A stretch of DNA of 64,000 nt from positions 1 to 64,000 of the IMG/VR virus record IMGVR_UViG_3300010413_000018. The stretch is one strand, 5' to 3'. Below are positions 19,259 to 26,958 of the stretch, one piece after another (within the stretch, counting starts at the first letter, position 1; each line of letters opens with the position of its first letter). The notes beneath the pieces were generated by a model. That model was given only the letters and a program-made list of their open reading frames with translations. It was not told the DNA's origin and searched no databases. Source of the stretch: a virus. The translations under genes and the position numbers were made by a program.

Positions 19259-19765
19259 CTAAGGATTACGTTGTAAAAACCTTACAATATTTTGCAGTTC
19301 ATTTCGAACCGCATGCAGTTTAGATAAGCGATCGTGATACTCGTTGTTAACTCCACCGTTCGTACCATCAAGGTGCGCGCTACGCTTATACATTTCAACC
19401 ACTTCAACGGCGTTTTCAACGGCCGTTAGCTGGTCCTGGTACATGCTAAGAAGTTCAACTTTTGGTACGCCGTCGACACAATCCCACTCCGAACAGAACT
19501 CTATTAATTCCTTAATTTGATTAGCGATCAACTTGAGAGACGCTTCCTGATCTCCTTCAATCAAAAATCCGACCTCTTCATTGCCGTACAAGAACTCCGC
19601 CAGTATGGCGCCTTCGGAGTCTACTTGCACCTCAAAAAACAAGCTGATGTCGTATCCGTCTACCTTCGGCCAGGCCACTACGTTGTGCCCGCGATCACGT
19701 AGTACGTTAATAAGCGCTTGGGTAAGATCGTCGATGCGCGCTTGATCTTGCTTAGCCTCCGTCAT
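19259..19765 (-). CDS. Phage hypothetical protein
   Basis: 168 aa from the ATG at 19765, preceded by GGAGATGAGC. An acidic alpha/beta N-terminal half (WPKVDGYDISLFFEVQVD) is followed by two helical segments, the last predicted coiled coil (HDRLSKLHAVRNELQNIV). No motif recognised. Overlaps the membrane-protein gene upstream by 14 nt. Confidence 0.75.
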   Translation of the reverse strand: MTEAKQDQARIDDLTQALINVLRDRGHNVVAWPKVDGYDISLFFEVQVDSEGAILAEFLYGNEEVGFLIEGDQEASLKLIANQIKELIEFCSEWDCVDGVPKVELLSMYQDQLTAVENAVEVVEMYKRSAHLDGTNGGVNNEYHDRLSKLHAVRNELQNIVRFLQRNP

Positions 19766-19958
19766 GCTCATCTCCTGTCGGTCCAATTAGTTCAAGCATA
19801 AACCGTACTGCGTACAGTAGCACCAGTACAAAAATTCCGAATGCAATAGAAAACTGAAAGTTATCTTCACCAGTTTTAATGAGCTGTATTGTGTCCGCAA
19901 AAAAATTCAGCGCGTATGATACTAGCAATAAGCTCAGTATGCTAACCAATGCCAACAT
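19752..19958 (-). CDS. Small membrane protein, two TM segments
   Basis: 68 aa. TM1 about 2-22 (LALVSILSLLLVSYALNFFA), TM2 about 36-58 (FSIAFGIFVLVLLYAVRFML); short polar loop and a hydrophilic tail. Could be a holin-like or superinfection protein, but it lies away from the lysis-like cluster at the right end. Directly follows the stop of 19959 with no gap. Confidence 0.75.
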   Translation of the reverse strand: MLALVSILSLLLVSYALNFFADTIQLIKTGEDNFQFSIAFGIFVLVLLYAVRFMLELIGPTGDEHDGG

Positions 19959-20270
19959 CTAGCAGGCTCCCTTTAGCGCGTGGGCGCAGTATTCGTCGCG
20001 TAGCGTTTGTTCGAGGTTAAGGTCAGCGTCGCGAAGGTAAAGCTCAAAAGCTACGCCGTCTTTGGTCCCGGTCATCGACTCGGCGATCTGTAAAACGTTG
20101 CTGAGCGCGTTTCCGGGAAGGATCTCGCTCGCCGCCTCTAGCGCTTGTCGGCAAAGCTCGTAAATGTCTTCGCCAAAAGTGATTATAAAACCGGTCTGTT
20201 TCATCGTGTCAAGCGCTTTCGCTAGGTCGATTCCAACGCGGTAAATGTCGTTTATTGTAGCGGTTGTCAT
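19959..20270 (-). CDS. Phage hypothetical protein, paralogue of 10045
   Basis: 103 aa from the ATG at 20270 behind AAGGAGAAACAACA; an ATG at 20318 falls inside the promoter and is rejected. Helical; LPGNALSNVLQIAESM is the stretch shared with the protein at 10045-10368. Driven by P6. Confidence 0.75.
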   Translation of the reverse strand: MTTATINDIYRVGIDLAKALDTMKQTGFIITFGEDIYELCRQALEAASEILPGNALSNVLQIAESMTGTKDGVAFELYLRDADLNLEQTLRDEYCAHALKGAC

Positions 20271-20306
20271 TGTTGTTTCTCCTTGTTGTGTTGTCGTCAT
20301 ATTTAA

Positions 20307-20353
20307 AGCATACTTCATTTTGTTACGTTTGCAAATAAAAAGTAACGTTGCAA
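20307..20353 (-). promoter_or_regulatory. Tandem-box promoter P6
   Basis: Minus strand: TTGCAA (20353-20348), TTGCAA (20334-20329), 16-bp spacer, TATGCT (20312-20307). Confidence 0.8.
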
Positions 20354-20375
20354 ATTATTTATTTTTGGCTACCCC

Positions 20376-20960
20376 TTACCACGCTTCATTGTCGCCTTCC
20401 AGTAGCTGGAGAATTGAGATTAAATACGGAAAATCTTCTTCGCAACGACGTAAAAACGCGTGTATTGGCCCTTCTTCCGAAGCGCGCTCGCTCAACACTT
20501 TCACACACTTCAGTAACCTTTGAAGATCGCGCGCGCCGTTATTAATGACGTCATGATGAATGTACGCCAAGGTTTTATGCTTAAACAACCACTGATACAG
20601 CCTAAACCAATGAACAAAGTACGGCCGATCAGCAAGGTCAACCGGATAGGTATCAGCGGCTGGGTCTGGATAGCGTTCAAGATCAACCGTAAACATTCCA
20701 AGCTGTAATGAGCTAATTCCGTACGCTCTCGCTGAAAACTCAGGATGCTCGTACGGATTTACATGTGGTCGCAACCACTCAGAATACTTGGTTTTTTTCC
20801 ACGCATCCATGGCTTCTTCATGCCACCAAAATATACGCTTAACGACATCGTATCCTAGCGCTTTACTCACTGGGCACCAGCGCATTATTTGGTGTTCGCG
20901 CTTACGCATCTGGCGCCGTAGTTTGCGCCGTTTTCTTTTATACCGTTTGTTTCCCATCAT
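20376..20960 (-). CDS. Phage hypothetical protein, basic N-terminus
   Basis: 194 aa. The first 25 residues are extremely basic (KRYKRKRRKLRRQMRKRE). The middle is Trp/Tyr/His-rich (FWWHEEAMDAW, YFVHWFRLYQWLFKH). The end is helical. The basic arm suggests nucleic-acid binding. Unknown family. Confidence 0.75.
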   Translation of the reverse strand: MMGNKRYKRKRRKLRRQMRKREHQIMRWCPVSKALGYDVVKRIFWWHEEAMDAWKKTKYSEWLRPHVNPYEHPEFSARAYGISSLQLGMFTVDLERYPDPAADTYPVDLADRPYFVHWFRLYQWLFKHKTLAYIHHDVINNGARDLQRLLKCVKVLSERASEEGPIHAFLRRCEEDFPYLISILQLLEGDNEAW

Positions 20961-20965
20961 TAAAT

Positions 20966-20990
20966 ATTACCGGCCATTAAGACCGGTAAT
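20966..20990 (-). terminator. Hairpin, possible weak terminator
   Basis: ATTACCGG (20966-20973) pairs perfectly with CCGGTAAT (20983-20990). On the minus strand it is followed by ATTTAA rather than a strong T-run. It lies between the stop of 21049 and the start of 20960. Confidence 0.5.
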
Positions 20991-21048
20991 ACCCTTTCAG
21001 CATGTTTTCTACTATGTCCAATTGATCTCGCCGGTTACCTCCAGTCTG

Positions 21049-21303
21049 TTAGTTGTCTATACCTTGCAGCGACGTGCTGCGAAAAATTAGCGTTTTTTGA
21101 CAGTGTTTGCGTTTCGGTTGTCCAACCCAACGACTCCACGCGTAGCGATCGCTCATCTTTACAAAGCACAAGCCGGATACGGCCGGTAAATCGACAACCC
21201 AAACAGCTTGATTGTCACGCATCACCGCGCGTAGTATTCTTACCTCACCGTTAGCGATCCGCTTGTCCAATGAACTGAGTAACTTTTGGTCAGTGATAAG
21301 CAT
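21049..21303 (-). CDS. Small hypothetical protein
   Basis: 84 aa from the ATG at 21303, which follows TGGAGGTTGTA. Helical N-terminus (LITDQKLLSSLDKRIANG), then beta strands (VRILRAVMRDNQAVWVVDLP). Basic C-terminus. Unknown. Confidence 0.7.
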   Translation of the reverse strand: MLITDQKLLSSLDKRIANGEVRILRAVMRDNQAVWVVDLPAVSGLCFVKMSDRYAWSRWVGQPKRKHCQKTLIFRSTSLQGIDN

Positions 21304-21347
21304 TACAACCTCCATTAATTACTAAATACGGCTCGCTGCGGTTATGA

Positions 21348-21376
21348 TTAATACCCTTACACTTGGTAATTGCACG
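21348..21376 (-). promoter_or_regulatory. GGGTATTAA-type promoter (candidate)
   Basis: Minus strand TATTAA (21353-21348) preceded by AGGG; a -35 of TGCAAT (21376-21371) lies 17 bp upstream. Divergent from the promoter at 21392. Confidence 0.45.
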
Positions 21377-21391
21377 ATTGTCAAAAATTTT

Positions 21392-21419
21392 GTAAAACCA
21401 ATAGCGCTGGGCATAATAG
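21392..21419 (+). promoter_or_regulatory. Promoter for the radical-SAM-like operon
   Basis: TTGTAA (21392-21397), 16-bp spacer, CATAAT (21414-21419), followed 34 nt later by the start codon. Confidence 0.55.
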
Positions 21420-21452
21420 CAAATTGAACACTATCAACTTTTACAGGTGACA

Positions 21453-22292
21453 ATGTCTGAATACATTTTTAATCCAAAAACAAATGGTTCGCAAGTTCTC
21501 GGTTGCGTACCGCTGCACGGTCCTTGTCCGTTCGCGTGCGCGGACTGCTTTGCCCAATACAAGGACAAACGAGGGCGCTCTTACCTCGGGGAAAACTGGG
21601 AGCACACACCTAACATGCCTAGCTTGGAACAGGCTGAGAAGAAGATTATACGCGTTAACGACATTGGTGACTCGTCGGATCGTGTCAACCAAGTAGTCGC
21701 CGCCGTCCAATGCTACAAGCACCGCTTTTATAACACCTCGTTCACCGGCCGACTACAGCACTTCGACGCGCCGTTTATGCTGTCGGTAAATCCCGGTGAC
21801 CTTACCGACCAATCGTATCAGCAGATTCTTAGCCGGTTTCACAGCAATGCACTCGCGGTACGCGTTCGCGTCAATATGTGGAACGTCCACGTCGTGCAAG
21901 AAGTGATCAATCACTACACTGCGGTAGGAATACCGGTCATCATGACGTTCATGGCCTATCATGAAACGCCGATCCCACGCGAATACGAGCAATACTACAA
22001 AGATCGCCAACGGACCATCAATAACTACTACTGCATCACGCAAGAAGGTTGGGACAAGGTACTGGCTCAACTGCAGTTAAATGAACTCACTTTGACGTGC
22101 GGACGCGACGCTACCACCCACGCCTGCACCGCGTGCCGTAACTGCGAAAAGCTTTACGTCCTACACATGCTTCGACGTGACCATAATATTAAACCGGACG
22201 ACGCCGCTGAACTCTTCGACCTACTGAAGTCCGAACAGCAAGACGAGGTTTACGCCAAATGGTTAAATCCATCGAAGAACCTGTATACATAA
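21453..22292 (+). CDS. Radical-SAM-like protein
   Basis: 279 aa from ATG 21453 (AGGTGAC upstream; an in-frame GTG two codons earlier is also possible). Near the N-terminus GPCPFACADCF gives CxxxCxxC, the signature that binds the 4Fe-4S cluster in radical SAM enzymes. Further on, LSVNPGDLTD and GIPVIMTFMAYHE fit strands of a partial TIM barrel. A second cysteine group CTACRNC near 229-235 may bind an auxiliary cluster. Substrate unknown. It begins a five-gene plus-strand operon. I am fairly sure of the fold class, not of the reaction. Confidence 0.7.
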   Translation: MSEYIFNPKTNGSQVLGCVPLHGPCPFACADCFAQYKDKRGRSYLGENWEHTPNMPSLEQAEKKIIRVNDIGDSSDRVNQVVAAVQCYKHRFYNTSFTGRLQHFDAPFMLSVNPGDLTDQSYQQILSRFHSNALAVRVRVNMWNVHVVQEVINHYTAVGIPVIMTFMAYHETPIPREYEQYYKDRQRTINNYYCITQEGWDKVLAQLQLNELTLTCGRDATTHACTACRNCEKLYVLHMLRRDHNIKPDDAAELFDLLKSEQQDEVYAKWLNPSKNLYT

Positions 22293-22840
22293 TCCCGCGA
22301 ATCAAAAATAAAAAAGATTCGTATCGTATCTGGGAGCAAGGCGGTTTCGGTAATCGCCTGCAAGCTTGGTTCTCTCTAGAAGAACTGCGCGAAGCTTCAT
22401 ACTCGGGCCAAGTAGGGATCCGCTACAGCGATGTGCGTGGAGGCGGTTCCTTATTTGTGCCGTTTCTAGATCAAGACACTCTTACCGCGAAAGTTGAAGA
22501 GCTGGAAGAAAAGGGATATCGGCGCGCCGACATGGTGTTCAGCGAGATGGCTCCTGATTACGCGCTGACCATTAACGGTGAGGTTAATGACTTCTGGGAT
22601 TTATGGTATTCACACGTAAAAAAACCTATGCGGATCGCCTTGAAAGAGTGGAGTCGCCACGAATCCGGTGTCCGCGCACGAATGATTATTCGGCAGTTCA
22701 TGAACGATGCTAGCTATGCTGATTTGTGCGCACTAATGGATCTCTATCCTGCCCACACAATTGAGTTTAGCTGCTATCCTTTCCACTTGGGTAATATCCC
22801 TGGTCGAAATTCAGTTATCTGGGAAGTGCGTAAATACTAA
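22259..22840 (+). CDS. Phage hypothetical protein, partner of radical-SAM-like gene
   Basis: 193 aa, overlapping the preceding gene by 34 nt. Contains YRIWEQGGFGNRLQAWFSLE and several conserved-looking Trp/Tyr positions (FWDLWYSHVKK). No cofactor motif found. Tight coupling suggests it acts with the radical-SAM-like protein. Confidence 0.7.
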   Translation: MVKSIEEPVYIIPRIKNKKDSYRIWEQGGFGNRLQAWFSLEELREASYSGQVGIRYSDVRGGGSLFVPFLDQDTLTAKVEELEEKGYRRADMVFSEMAPDYALTINGEVNDFWDLWYSHVKKPMRIALKEWSRHESGVRARMIIRQFMNDASYADLCALMDLYPAHTIEFSCYPFHLGNIPGRNSVIWEVRKY

Positions 22841-23172
22841 TGCCGGATCAAGAAAAAACCCCTAAAATGATCCTGCTAGACACCAGCAATCTGGAAGAGA
22901 TTGAAGGTGCCCTAGCACTACTCAATACCGAAGACGGCATCACCGCGTATCGGTACGCGCTCCTAACCTTTCCTCTACCAGAAAATCAATACGACTTTGA
23001 GCTAGCGTATAGAGGCGCTGACTTCGCGTTTGCTTGGGATGAAATACGTAATCAAATTCGTGATGAGCTAAAATACAACCCCAACATCAGCGAAGAATAC
23101 TCTAAAGCGCTACGTTGGGTGCAAAAAATTATGTACGATCTCGTAACTGAAAAGAACCTTCCAACATTTTGA
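22840..23172 (+). CDS. Small helical phage protein
   Basis: 110 aa, start sharing one base with the previous stop (TAATG). LTFPLPENQYDFELAYRGAD followed by WDEIRNQIRDELKYNP and two more helices. I recall this plan (an N-terminal strand, then an acidic helical bundle) in small phage proteins of unknown function. Confidence 0.7.
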   Translation: MPDQEKTPKMILLDTSNLEEIEGALALLNTEDGITAYRYALLTFPLPENQYDFELAYRGADFAFAWDEIRNQIRDELKYNPNISEEYSKALRWVQKIMYDLVTEKNLPTF

Positions 23173-23180
23173 CAGGTAAC

Positions 23181-23534
23181 ATGAAGTTCACCATCGACAC
23201 CACCAAACTAGCCAACCAAGTGAAGCTATGCCGGCGAAACTTACGCTCTGATCGCGTCAAGGTTTGCGCCCAATGCCCATTTGAAGACATCATTGTTCAC
23301 CGGTATCCTGAGCTTCAAAAACTGTTCGTAGCAAAACGGCGTAGTGTTGCCAGAAAAACGCATGTGTCTGCTGCAGGCACTTTAGTTGTGGAGACAACAC
23401 AAGTGCATAATTGCTGGAACTGCGGGCACACTAAAAACGCTTGCTTTAACAAGCAGTTTCCTCCAAAAAAAAGCTCAGAAGGGCGCGACTGTCACCTTTG
23501 GATACCAGTAGGCGCGGATGACGGCCAGCTTTAA
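23181..23534 (+). CDS. Cysteine-rich hypothetical protein
   Basis: 117 aa from ATG 23181 (CAGGTAAC upstream). CAQC (31-34) and CWNCGH (77-82), with further Cys at 87 and 102, suggest one or two metal sites. Lys/Arg-rich overall. Spacing is unlike the ZR family. Unknown function in the same operon. Confidence 0.7.
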   Translation: MKFTIDTTKLANQVKLCRRNLRSDRVKVCAQCPFEDIIVHRYPELQKLFVAKRRSVARKTHVSAAGTLVVETTQVHNCWNCGHTKNACFNKQFPPKKSSEGRDCHLWIPVGADDGQL

Positions 23535-23772
23535 TCAGCGATCGCAGTGCGAGCAGTGCTTCAACGAAAACTGTGGCGATCGCGGTAAGCGCAACATTCA
23601 CTGGGACGGTAAGCGCAACTACTGCAGTCGGTTCAAGACGGACCCTAATAAGGCCGACACGCTGCCTCCGCCACCTCAAGGTAAAAGCTTAGAGGAGTGG
23701 CAGCGCGACCTTGCGAAGGCTATGAAGGGCATGCGTGTCTTTTTAAAACAAAACGCGCGCTCGACAGACTAA
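23518..23772 (+). CDS. Small cysteine-rich protein
   Basis: 84 aa. CEQCFNENC (11-19) and a later Cys (36), with H28, resemble a zinc-binding module; a Pro-rich joint (LPPPPQGKS) leads to a charged helix. Overlaps the preceding gene by 17 nt and is the last coding gene of this operon. Confidence 0.7.
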   Translation: MTASFNQRSQCEQCFNENCGDRGKRNIHWDGKRNYCSRFKTDPNKADTLPPPPQGKSLEEWQRDLAKAMKGMRVFLKQNARSTD

Positions 23773-24021
23773 GCGGTATTGGGCTATCAATAAAAGCGTG
23801 TGGGGGCAACTGCCACTCTTATTGACTACCGCGCCGTATCAGAGCGCGCTGGCCACCGTTCCACTGTAAGTGCGCCTGCTACACCGGAAACCAGCAACCG
23901 GTATCGTAACAGGGGAAGGACGCGCACGAACAGCTGGCTTGTGGTTATGTTAAGCGTAGCCGAGAAGCGCGCTCGCGGTCAACTGATTTCCATTAAAGAA
24001 AAAAGCCGGCCGTAGCCGGCT
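23773..24021 (+). ncRNA. Candidate structured RNA
   Basis: About 250 bp without a convincing gene but with nested pairings. Helix 1: GCGGTA (23773) with TACCGC (23827), enclosing TCAATAA/TTATTGA. Helix 2: GTGCGC (23870) with GCGCAC (23922), enclosing CTG/CAG and ACCGG (23883)/CCGGT (23898). Two AGCGCGCT palindromes follow. It ends in the AGCCGGC hairpin. It lies directly after the stop of 23518-23772, so it may be a 3' UTR-derived RNA. No known RNA family was recognised. A 71-codon frame inside (23800-24015) is probably spurious. Confidence 0.5.
23998..24021 (-). terminator. Terminator for minus-strand genes 24508-24041
   Basis: AGCCGGC (24004-24010) pairs with GCCGGCT (24015-24021) around a 4-nt loop. 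On the minus strand it is followed by TTTTTT, a strong rho-independent form; on the plus strand the tail is weaker (CTATTCTC). Confidence 0.8.
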
Positions 24022-24040
24022 CTATTCTCTGAAGTTTATT

Positions 24041-24319
24041 TTAAAGTTCGGTTGCGCACCCCATCGGAATTCCATGAACAAGCGGATTGTACCGCCTATC
24101 TATTTTACCTTCAGCTTCAAGGTAACGGTATTCAGTTGCCGCGTCTTCAACCGACAGCGCGTGCGTCGCGTAATGCCATACTGCGGCGCCAGTCGGTATA
24201 CGGCCGGCCGGCAGTACGCATACAAGCGGATCTTTCCAACCACAACGTTCCAGGTCAAATACCAACCAAACTGAAAAGCGCTTCATTCCGGACCAAGTTC
24301 TTCGCTTTCTGATCTTCAT
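24041..24319 (-). CDS. Phage hypothetical protein
   Basis: 92 aa. A basic start (MKIRKRRTWSGMKR) precedes a small alpha/beta domain (FSVWLVFDLERCGWKDPLVCVL, WHYATHALSVEDAATEYRYL). GGGAGTAAGCT precedes the ATG. Second gene after P7. Confidence 0.7.
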   Translation of the reverse strand: MKIRKRRTWSGMKRFSVWLVFDLERCGWKDPLVCVLPAGRIPTGAAVWHYATHALSVEDAATEYRYLEAEGKIDRRYNPLVHGIPMGCATEL

Positions 24320-24322
24320 AGC

Positions 24323-24508
24323 TTACTCCCAGCCTTTAATGTTCGCGTTGTAATGTAAACCGGATCTTATAGCCGCGCGGAACGCTTCAGCCGGATTCGT
24401 AAACGTAGTTGCGCCGTTTACAGTTTCGCGGTTACTGCTACCTGGCTTTACAAAGATCCAGTTAGCCGTGCCAAAACAATCGGCTGTTTCTCGTACCAGT
24501 GTGATCAT
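24323..24508 (-). CDS. Small phage protein
   Basis: 61 aa from the ATG at 24508 (AAGGAGAATTCA upstream); a leaderless in-frame start at 24532 would add MDNNKENS. Contains WIFVKPGSSNRETVNGATTF and NPAEAFRAAIRSG, an alpha/beta mini-domain. Unknown. Confidence 0.7.
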   Translation of the reverse strand: MITLVRETADCFGTANWIFVKPGSSNRETVNGATTFTNPAEAFRAAIRSGLHYNANIKGWE

Positions 24509-24538
24509 TGAATTCTCCTTGTTGTTGTCCATACTTAA

Positions 24539-24585
24539 AGGATAACAAAAAATTGAATGAATGCAAATAAAAAGTAACGTTGCAA
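24539..24585 (-). promoter_or_regulatory. Tandem-box promoter P7
   Basis: Minus strand: TTGCAA (24585-24580), TTGCAT (24566-24561), 16-bp spacer, TATCCT (24544-24539). Confidence 0.75.
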
Positions 24586-24587
24586 AT

Positions 24588-24619
24588 AAAAATGTAAGTT
24601 TTTACCTACAAACTAGGTA
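24588..24619 (-). terminator. Probable terminator for 24623-24970
   Basis: TACCTA (24603-24608) pairs with TAGGTA (24614-24619); on the minus strand AAAACTTACATTTTTATTT follows. Weak stem, correct position. Confidence 0.5.
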
Positions 24620-24622
24620 TTC

Positions 24623-24970
24623 TTACCCGTCTATCATCGTCTCAGCTATTGCGTGTTCTTTAATCCACGCAACCACCGCATCATGCGTTTCGTCGCCGGC
24701 ACCGCGCTCTCGCTCAACCCATTTTAAGGTCTGTACCTCTTTCACAATACTTTGATCCTCGGCTTTCACCAAGCACCCGCGCACCGTAATAAGACACGCG
24801 TCGTACGCGAACAGCCACTCCATCCCGTATTCTCGATGCTGTTGTGGATCGTAACCTAACCGGCTACCCATTTCTTCGACAATGTCGGCCTTTACACGTG
24901 TGACCCACACTGGCTCGCGGCGACTCTGGCTGTAACTCTGGCTCTGACTCTTGCTGCTGTTCCCACTCAT
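24623..24970 (-). CDS. Hypothetical protein with overlapping N-terminus
   Basis: 115 aa if started at MSGNSS (24970). The first 20 residues are a Ser/Gln run (SSKSQSQSYSQSRR) encoded by a simple repeat that the upstream gene reads in another frame as Glu/Pro/Gln. The remainder is a plausible helical domain (VKADIVEEMGSRLGYDPQQH, EWLFAYDACLITVRG). A GTG further in, near VWVTRV, is an alternative start that would remove most of the overlap. Confidence 0.65.
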   Translation of the reverse strand: MSGNSSKSQSQSYSQSRREPVWVTRVKADIVEEMGSRLGYDPQQHREYGMEWLFAYDACLITVRGCLVKAEDQSIVKEVQTLKWVERERGAGDETHDAVVAWIKEHAIAETMIDG

Positions 24971-25181
24971 TGTAAACCCGCATTCCGTTTTCATCGTGGC
25001 TGACCATGAATTTAATTAGTTTTTTGATTACATTTTCATATCGCGCTAACCGACGCTGCTGGCGCGCTACTTTGGATCGCAACTCAACCAGCTCAATGGC
25101 GTCAGCATTACGAGTCCTGATACCGGCCTGGTCTAAATCAAACCGTAGTGCTTTTTCTTCCAATGACAGCTCGTTAGCCAT
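24864..25181 (-). CDS. Coiled-coil hypothetical protein
   Basis: 105 aa. Residues about 5-60 form a coiled coil (SLEEKALRFDLDQAGI, LRSKVARQQRRLARYENV). The C-terminal part (QQQESEPELQPESPR) is low complexity and lies in the 107-131 bp shared with the next gene. Either both are read or the end is eroded. Confidence 0.65.
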   Translation of the reverse strand: MANELSLEEKALRFDLDQAGIRTRNADAIELVELRSKVARQQRRLARYENVIKKLIKFMVSHDENGMRVYNEWEQQQESEPELQPESPRASVGHTCKGRHCRRNG

Positions 25182-25578
25182 TAATCCTTCTCACTTCCTG
25201 TTTGATACCGGTTTCAACCTCATCAGCGATCTTGTCGCATTTCTCTCCACCTTCTTCACGAAGTAGCTTTACGGCGTGCGCTAACACTGAAAGTAGTCGA
25301 TCTTTGGATAAACCGGTAAGGTCAAGACGCTTAGCAGACGCCACTAAACGTGCCTTCCACCATTGATCGACAAGCTCTGGAGTTTCTTCATGGATCCGTT
25401 GTTGCGCCCAGCGCTCACGCGGATATTTCCAACCGTCCAGAGTCCACTTCGAACCATCGTCCAGCTCTATGAACCGTTTTAAAACGCGCTTAACGATACG
25501 GCGCCGTAAAATCGGCGAACTGAAATGCCCAACAATAGTCATGACCCGTTGCCCTTCATACCAAACTTGATCGCTCAT
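25174..25578 (-). CDS. Phage hypothetical protein
   Basis: 134 aa. N-terminal small beta domain (VWYEGQRVMTIVGHFSSPIL, IELDDGSKWTLDGWKYPRER), then a helical region rich in Lys/Leu. AAGGAGCAATAA precedes the ATG. First gene after P8; the start overlaps nothing. Confidence 0.75.
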   Translation of the reverse strand: MSDQVWYEGQRVMTIVGHFSSPILRRRIVKRVLKRFIELDDGSKWTLDGWKYPRERWAQQRIHEETPELVDQWWKARLVASAKRLDLTGLSKDRLLSVLAHAVKLLREEGGEKCDKIADEVETGIKQEVRRING

Positions 25579-25610
25579 TTATTGCTCCTTAGGTAGTTGT
25601 CCTTACCCTA

Positions 25611-25657
25611 AGGATACAATAAAAAAGTATGAATGCAAATAAAAAGTACAGTTGCAA
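25611..25657 (-). promoter_or_regulatory. Tandem-box promoter P8
   Basis: Minus strand: TTGCAA (25657-25652), TTGCAT (25638-25633), 16-bp spacer, TATCCT (25616-25611). Confidence 0.75.
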
Positions 25658-25658
25658 A

Positions 25659-26087
25659 CTAATATTTCCACCTGTACAGCGATACCGCTGTACGAAAAGC
25701 ATCCGTAGCGGCTTTTAAATCAATGGCCTGCCCGAGTAAATCGTGCGTGAACCGCATCCTGTATGCAATATCTCCCATGAGTACAGTATCTAGGTTAGCG
25801 CGCTGCTCCATCAGTTGTGCGTCTTCATACCCGATTACGGCTAACTGCTGAAATTTGCTTGCTACATAGATAAATAGCCCATGGTCAAAACCGCTAATCG
25901 CCGCTTTGTAAAGCGCGACTGTCGCATCCGCTGTATCAAAAAACAAAGTTGTGCAATAGCTTTGCTCGATCGCTGACCAATCTACGTTTTTATACGCTAA
26001 GCAAATACCCCAAGCGCGCTCTCTTGCCAGGTCATACGGCCCAACAAGAGCACTCTTCGCAGCTCCAAGTTCTTCAAACTTCATCAT
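25659..26087 (-). CDS. Phage hypothetical protein, helical
   Basis: 142 aa, helical with many Ala and aromatic residues (SYCTTLFFDTADATVALYKAA). Ends LYRWKY. Overlaps the upstream gene by one base (TAATG). The 3' end runs into the P8 boxes. Unknown. Confidence 0.7.
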   Translation of the reverse strand: MMKFEELGAAKSALVGPYDLARERAWGICLAYKNVDWSAIEQSYCTTLFFDTADATVALYKAAISGFDHGLFIYVASKFQQLAVIGYEDAQLMEQRANLDTVLMGDIAYRMRFTHDLLGQAIDLKAATDAFRTAVSLYRWKY

Positions 26088-26947
26088 TAATTTGCGTTGC
26101 GCCCCTTTATTTCACTGTGGGTCATAACGCGTGCATTCGGCAAATTCTTCATCAAGTCTTCAGTGACACCGAACTGTGCGATCGGCCGGCTTAGATCCGC
26201 TCGCTTTACGTACGAACCTGCTAACCGGCTTACATACTTGTGCTCGTCTGTTTCTAAGATCCCAGACATCGAACTTAAAAAACAAAACAAGTTCATTTTC
26301 TGTTTGTCGCCTACTGTTTCATGATAAACAAATCCCTTCGGACTATCGTAAAGCTTAAAAAGCTTACTGTGAAACAAAATATGGCTTAATTGCACTGACG
26401 AAACTGTCCCAAAAGCGTTAAGCGCCGTCGCCATTATGCGAGCGATCGCGTTTACATCTTTCGGCGGAAAGCTTTTTTTAGCCGGATCCCATCCAGGGTA
26501 AAAACGACTTTTAGTTATGTCGGTAGTTCCGAATCCCAAGCACTGCCCGGTATTGGCCAACTTTTCGTCTCCATACACCATATCCTTCCAGGTTAGGTCG
26601 GCCGTCGCCATAAAACCAGTTGCTTTTTGTTTTCCATCTGGCAACTGCTCGGTTCCAACGGTAATAGGCACCCCACTAGTTAAGTACTTATCGTAAGGCT
26701 CACACAGCATGTTAAGCATGTTGAACGGCGAACACATGCGAACCCCATTCGCGTAAATCCCGTAGTTACCCACCAACTCCCCAAAATCCCCGTCTACTTT
26801 AAACGGTTTAAAAGCCCAGTCAGTAAGATTTACCGGATCTAACTGAATTAATTCGTTCATCAGCGATGACGCTAATCGAGCGACGTACACTGGATCCACG
26901 TCTTGCCACAGCTTACGTATGAATTCTTCTAAGTTATTAATCTGCAT
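26087..26947 (-). CDS. Phage hypothetical protein
   Basis: 286 aa, not recognised. Begins with a helical stretch (NNLEEFIRKLWQDVDPVYVA), then mixed alpha/beta with PFNMLNMLCEPYDKYLTSG and GQCLGFGTTDITKSRFYPG. AGAAAGGAAAACC precedes the ATG. No catalytic signature or membrane segment. It is middle gene of a three-gene unit 27372-25659. Confidence 0.75.
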   Translation of the reverse strand: MQINNLEEFIRKLWQDVDPVYVARLASSLMNELIQLDPVNLTDWAFKPFKVDGDFGELVGNYGIYANGVRMCSPFNMLNMLCEPYDKYLTSGVPITVGTEQLPDGKQKATGFMATADLTWKDMVYGDEKLANTGQCLGFGTTDITKSRFYPGWDPAKKSFPPKDVNAIARIMATALNAFGTVSSVQLSHILFHSKLFKLYDSPKGFVYHETVGDKQKMNLFCFLSSMSGILETDEHKYVSRLAGSYVKRADLSRPIAQFGVTEDLMKNLPNARVMTHSEIKGRNAN

Positions 26948-26958
26948 GGTTTTCCTTT

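Noticed and set aside
23800-24015. 71-codon frame between 23772 and the terminator
   Set aside because: It overlaps the stem-forming region, lacks a ribosome-binding site and has a low-order composition typical of a chance frame.
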